DNA of 64,000 nucleotides. Source: Segatella paludivivens DSM 17968 = JCM 13650 (GTDB lineage Bacteria > Bacteroidota > Bacteroidia > Bacteroidales > Bacteroidaceae). Shown here piece by piece: positions 62,778-64,000 of this stretch. A program made the translations under genes and the position numbers. Position 1 is the stretch's first letter. Each line of letters opens with the position of its first letter. The notes under the pieces were generated by a model, which worked only from the letters and a program-made list of their open reading frames with translations, searched no databases and had not been told where the DNA came from. The stretch is taken from NCBI RefSeq assembly GCF_000373185.1, contig NZ_KB890682.1, positions 1 to 64,000 of the forward strand. Direction: 5' to 3'.

Positions 62778-64000
62778 CTATTCTTCGTGTAAAGCTTCTG
62801 CTGGCTGAATTGACATGGCCTTGCGTGCAGGGAACCATGTGCCTATGATGATCATTATTGCTGTTAGCAAATAGGAAATCAACACCGTAGCAATGAAACG
62901 AATTGGCTCAAAGTATATACCATCATGAACTGCATTAAGATTTGCGAAAGCAAGATTCAGATCTATTATTGTCGCAAAGATAGTTGCGATGGATAGTAGA
63001 ATAATTCCCTCGGAAATCTGGCGTATAAAAACATCATGGTTAGTGCTTCCAATAGCCTTAAATAGAGCAATTTCTCCTCTACGCTGCTGGGTGCGGAACC
63101 AAAATGTACCAAGTATACCTAGAAATATGTTTAACATAAGGAATAATCCTCCGGCGGTATAATTACGTACGGTGTTCATCTTTAATCTTTGATAAGAGAT
63201 ACGAAGATCATAGAATGATTGTATATCACTGATATACAGATTGCCAACTCGGAGTCGTTTGTCTGCATCGCGCCATAAATTTTCAATGAAGTCGTGATCC
63301 ATATTATCTCTTACTCTCACACATAGTTCATTCATATCTTTGTAGTTTTCCTTACCTAGTTTGACAACGCCTGAATATGAATGCGTTGCACTCTCAAAAT
63401 CATTATATTTTACAGGTTTGAGTGAAGCACCAAGTATGTAGTTTCTTGTTGTGTCAGTATCAAGATGGAAAGTTTTGCCTATTAGTGCTGTAAGTGAAGG
63501 CATTCTGTGCTTATTAAATAAGTTGTCTGATATAAGAATATTGCCTTTACTAAGAATATTAGCCAGTTGCTCTGGTGTTTCGCCGTTTGCGCCTTGATAA
63601 CGGAAAACGCGTACGAAGTCTGGAGTAACAAGGCGGCGTAATATCCAATCGTCGTTGCCAACTTGTATGGTGTCATGACTAATTATCATTGAACTATTGC
63701 TCCCATCGTAAGGATAAGAATTTTGCGAAAGACTGGCAGCCTCTATCTCCGGTCGATGTTGAATGCGGTTTAGAAGTTCGGCACGATCATCATTGTCTGT
63801 TGTGTCAGCAGGATTGTATTCGTGACTGTTTGGCGTCAGCTTACCCATACTTATTAGGTAGCAATGTGATATGTCGAAACCACGTGGTTCAATATAATTT
63901 CTTGCTATTACATACATATAGTCAGTTATAAACCACATAACAACACTCACAATTAATAATTCAACGAATATCCATATATTGAAACGCCATTCGTTGCGTA
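62778..64000 (-). CDS. FtsX/MacB-type ABC permease (start outside window)
   Basis: The frame is open from the right edge, so the N-terminus lies beyond 64000; a GTG at 63950 is internal. The visible 407 residues comprise a first helix (FVELLIVSVVMWFITDY), a long extracytoplasmic domain (MacB_PCD-like, about 250 residues) and three C-terminal helices with GEIALFKAIGSTNHDVFIRQI and the end ARKAMSIQPAEALHEE, the FtsX-type hallmark. It works with a separate ATPase not seen here and with the TolC protein downstream. Confidence 0.9.
   Translation of the reverse strand, partial: RNEWRFNIWIFVELLIVSVVMWFITDYMYVIARNYIEPRGFDISHCYLISMGKLTPNSHEYNPADTTDNDDRAELLNRIQHRPEIEAASLSQNSYPYDGSNSSMIISHDTIQVGNDDWILRRLVTPDFVRVFRYQGANGETPEQLANILSKGNILISDNLFNKHRMPSLTALIGKTFHLDTDTTRNYILGASLKPVKYNDFESATHSYSGVVKLGKENYKDMNELCVRVRDNMDHDFIENLWRDADKRLRVGNLYISDIQSFYDLRISYQRLKMNTVRNYTAGGLFLMLNIFLGILGTFWFRTQQRRGEIALFKAIGSTNHDVFIRQISEGIILLSIATIFATIIDLNLAFANLNAVHDGIYFEPIRFIATVLISYLLTAIMIIIGTWFPARKAMSIQPAEALHEE

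Overview
The window reads as chromosomal DNA from a Bacteroidota species, most likely a Prevotellaceae member (Prevotella/Segatella type). The DNA is AT-rich. Many genes are preceded by the Bacteroidota -7 promoter element TAnnTTTG, usually seen as TATCTTTG or TACCTTTG. The protein families (DUF3316, DUF3943, DUF4876, DUF6850-like barrels, TonB-dependent receptors, carboxynorspermidine synthase, NhaD, OxyR) fit that group. The species cannot be named from the sequence alone. No tRNA, rRNA or CRISPR array was seen.

Layout. 1-3.2 kb: tail of an ISL3-type transposase and a large DUF3943 outer-membrane protein. 3.2-6.8 kb: succinate/acetate CoA-transferase, an alpha/beta hydrolase, a thioredoxin-fold lipoprotein and a MarR regulator. 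6.8-12.4 kb: a wrecked iron-sulfur operon. A ferredoxin gene is cut in two by a 4.7 kb block carrying an ethanolamine permease and ethanolamine ammonia-lyase (eat-eutB-eutC), bounded by two inverted, degenerate IS982-type remnants. The following membrane Fe-S gene is a deletion-riddled pseudogene, and only the last gene (C_GCAxxG_C_C family) looks intact. 12.4-13.2 kb: gene-free, with a 22-bp tandem repeat and a GC-rich palindrome. 13.2-20.1 kb: an AraC regulator divergent from a five-gene YbhGFSR-like efflux operon (TolC, HlyD, dual-ATPase ABC protein, two permeases). 20.2-24.9 kb: type II NADH dehydrogenase, DUF47 plus PiT phosphate transporter, TauE/SafE plus DUF1634. 25.2-28.8 kb: a PhoB/PhoR-like two-component pair and an NhaD antiporter. 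29-36.2 kb: a conserved hypothetical, carboxynorspermidine synthase, recA, a MATE exporter, a candidate structured small RNA, an FKBP isomerase lipoprotein and glycyl-tRNA synthetase. 36.3-42 kb: a topoisomerase IV/gyrase A-type subunit, DUF3316, an S41 protease lipoprotein and OxyR. 42-43.1 kb: gene-free, with a promoter-to-terminator unit lacking a convincing ORF and several palindromes. 43.1-51.9 kb: a five-gene operon (TonB-dependent receptor, short lipoprotein, DUF6850-like barrel, DUF4876 lipoprotein, M16 protease). 52.2-56.4 kb: LytS/LytTR two-component pair and a TonB-receptor-like barrel. 56.7-57.1 kb: DoxX. 57.2-64 kb: an NtrY/NtrC-type pair, a transglutaminase-like protein, a second TolC and the start of an FtsX/MacB-type permease that runs off the window.

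The most unusual parts are the ethanolamine cassette that splits the ferredoxin operon, the receptor-plus-M16-protease operon, whose two lipoproteins share a domain and which looks like an import-and-digest system for a protein or peptide ligand, and the candidate non-coding RNA upstream of the MATE gene. All functions are inferred by reading motifs and family resemblance; no database search was run.
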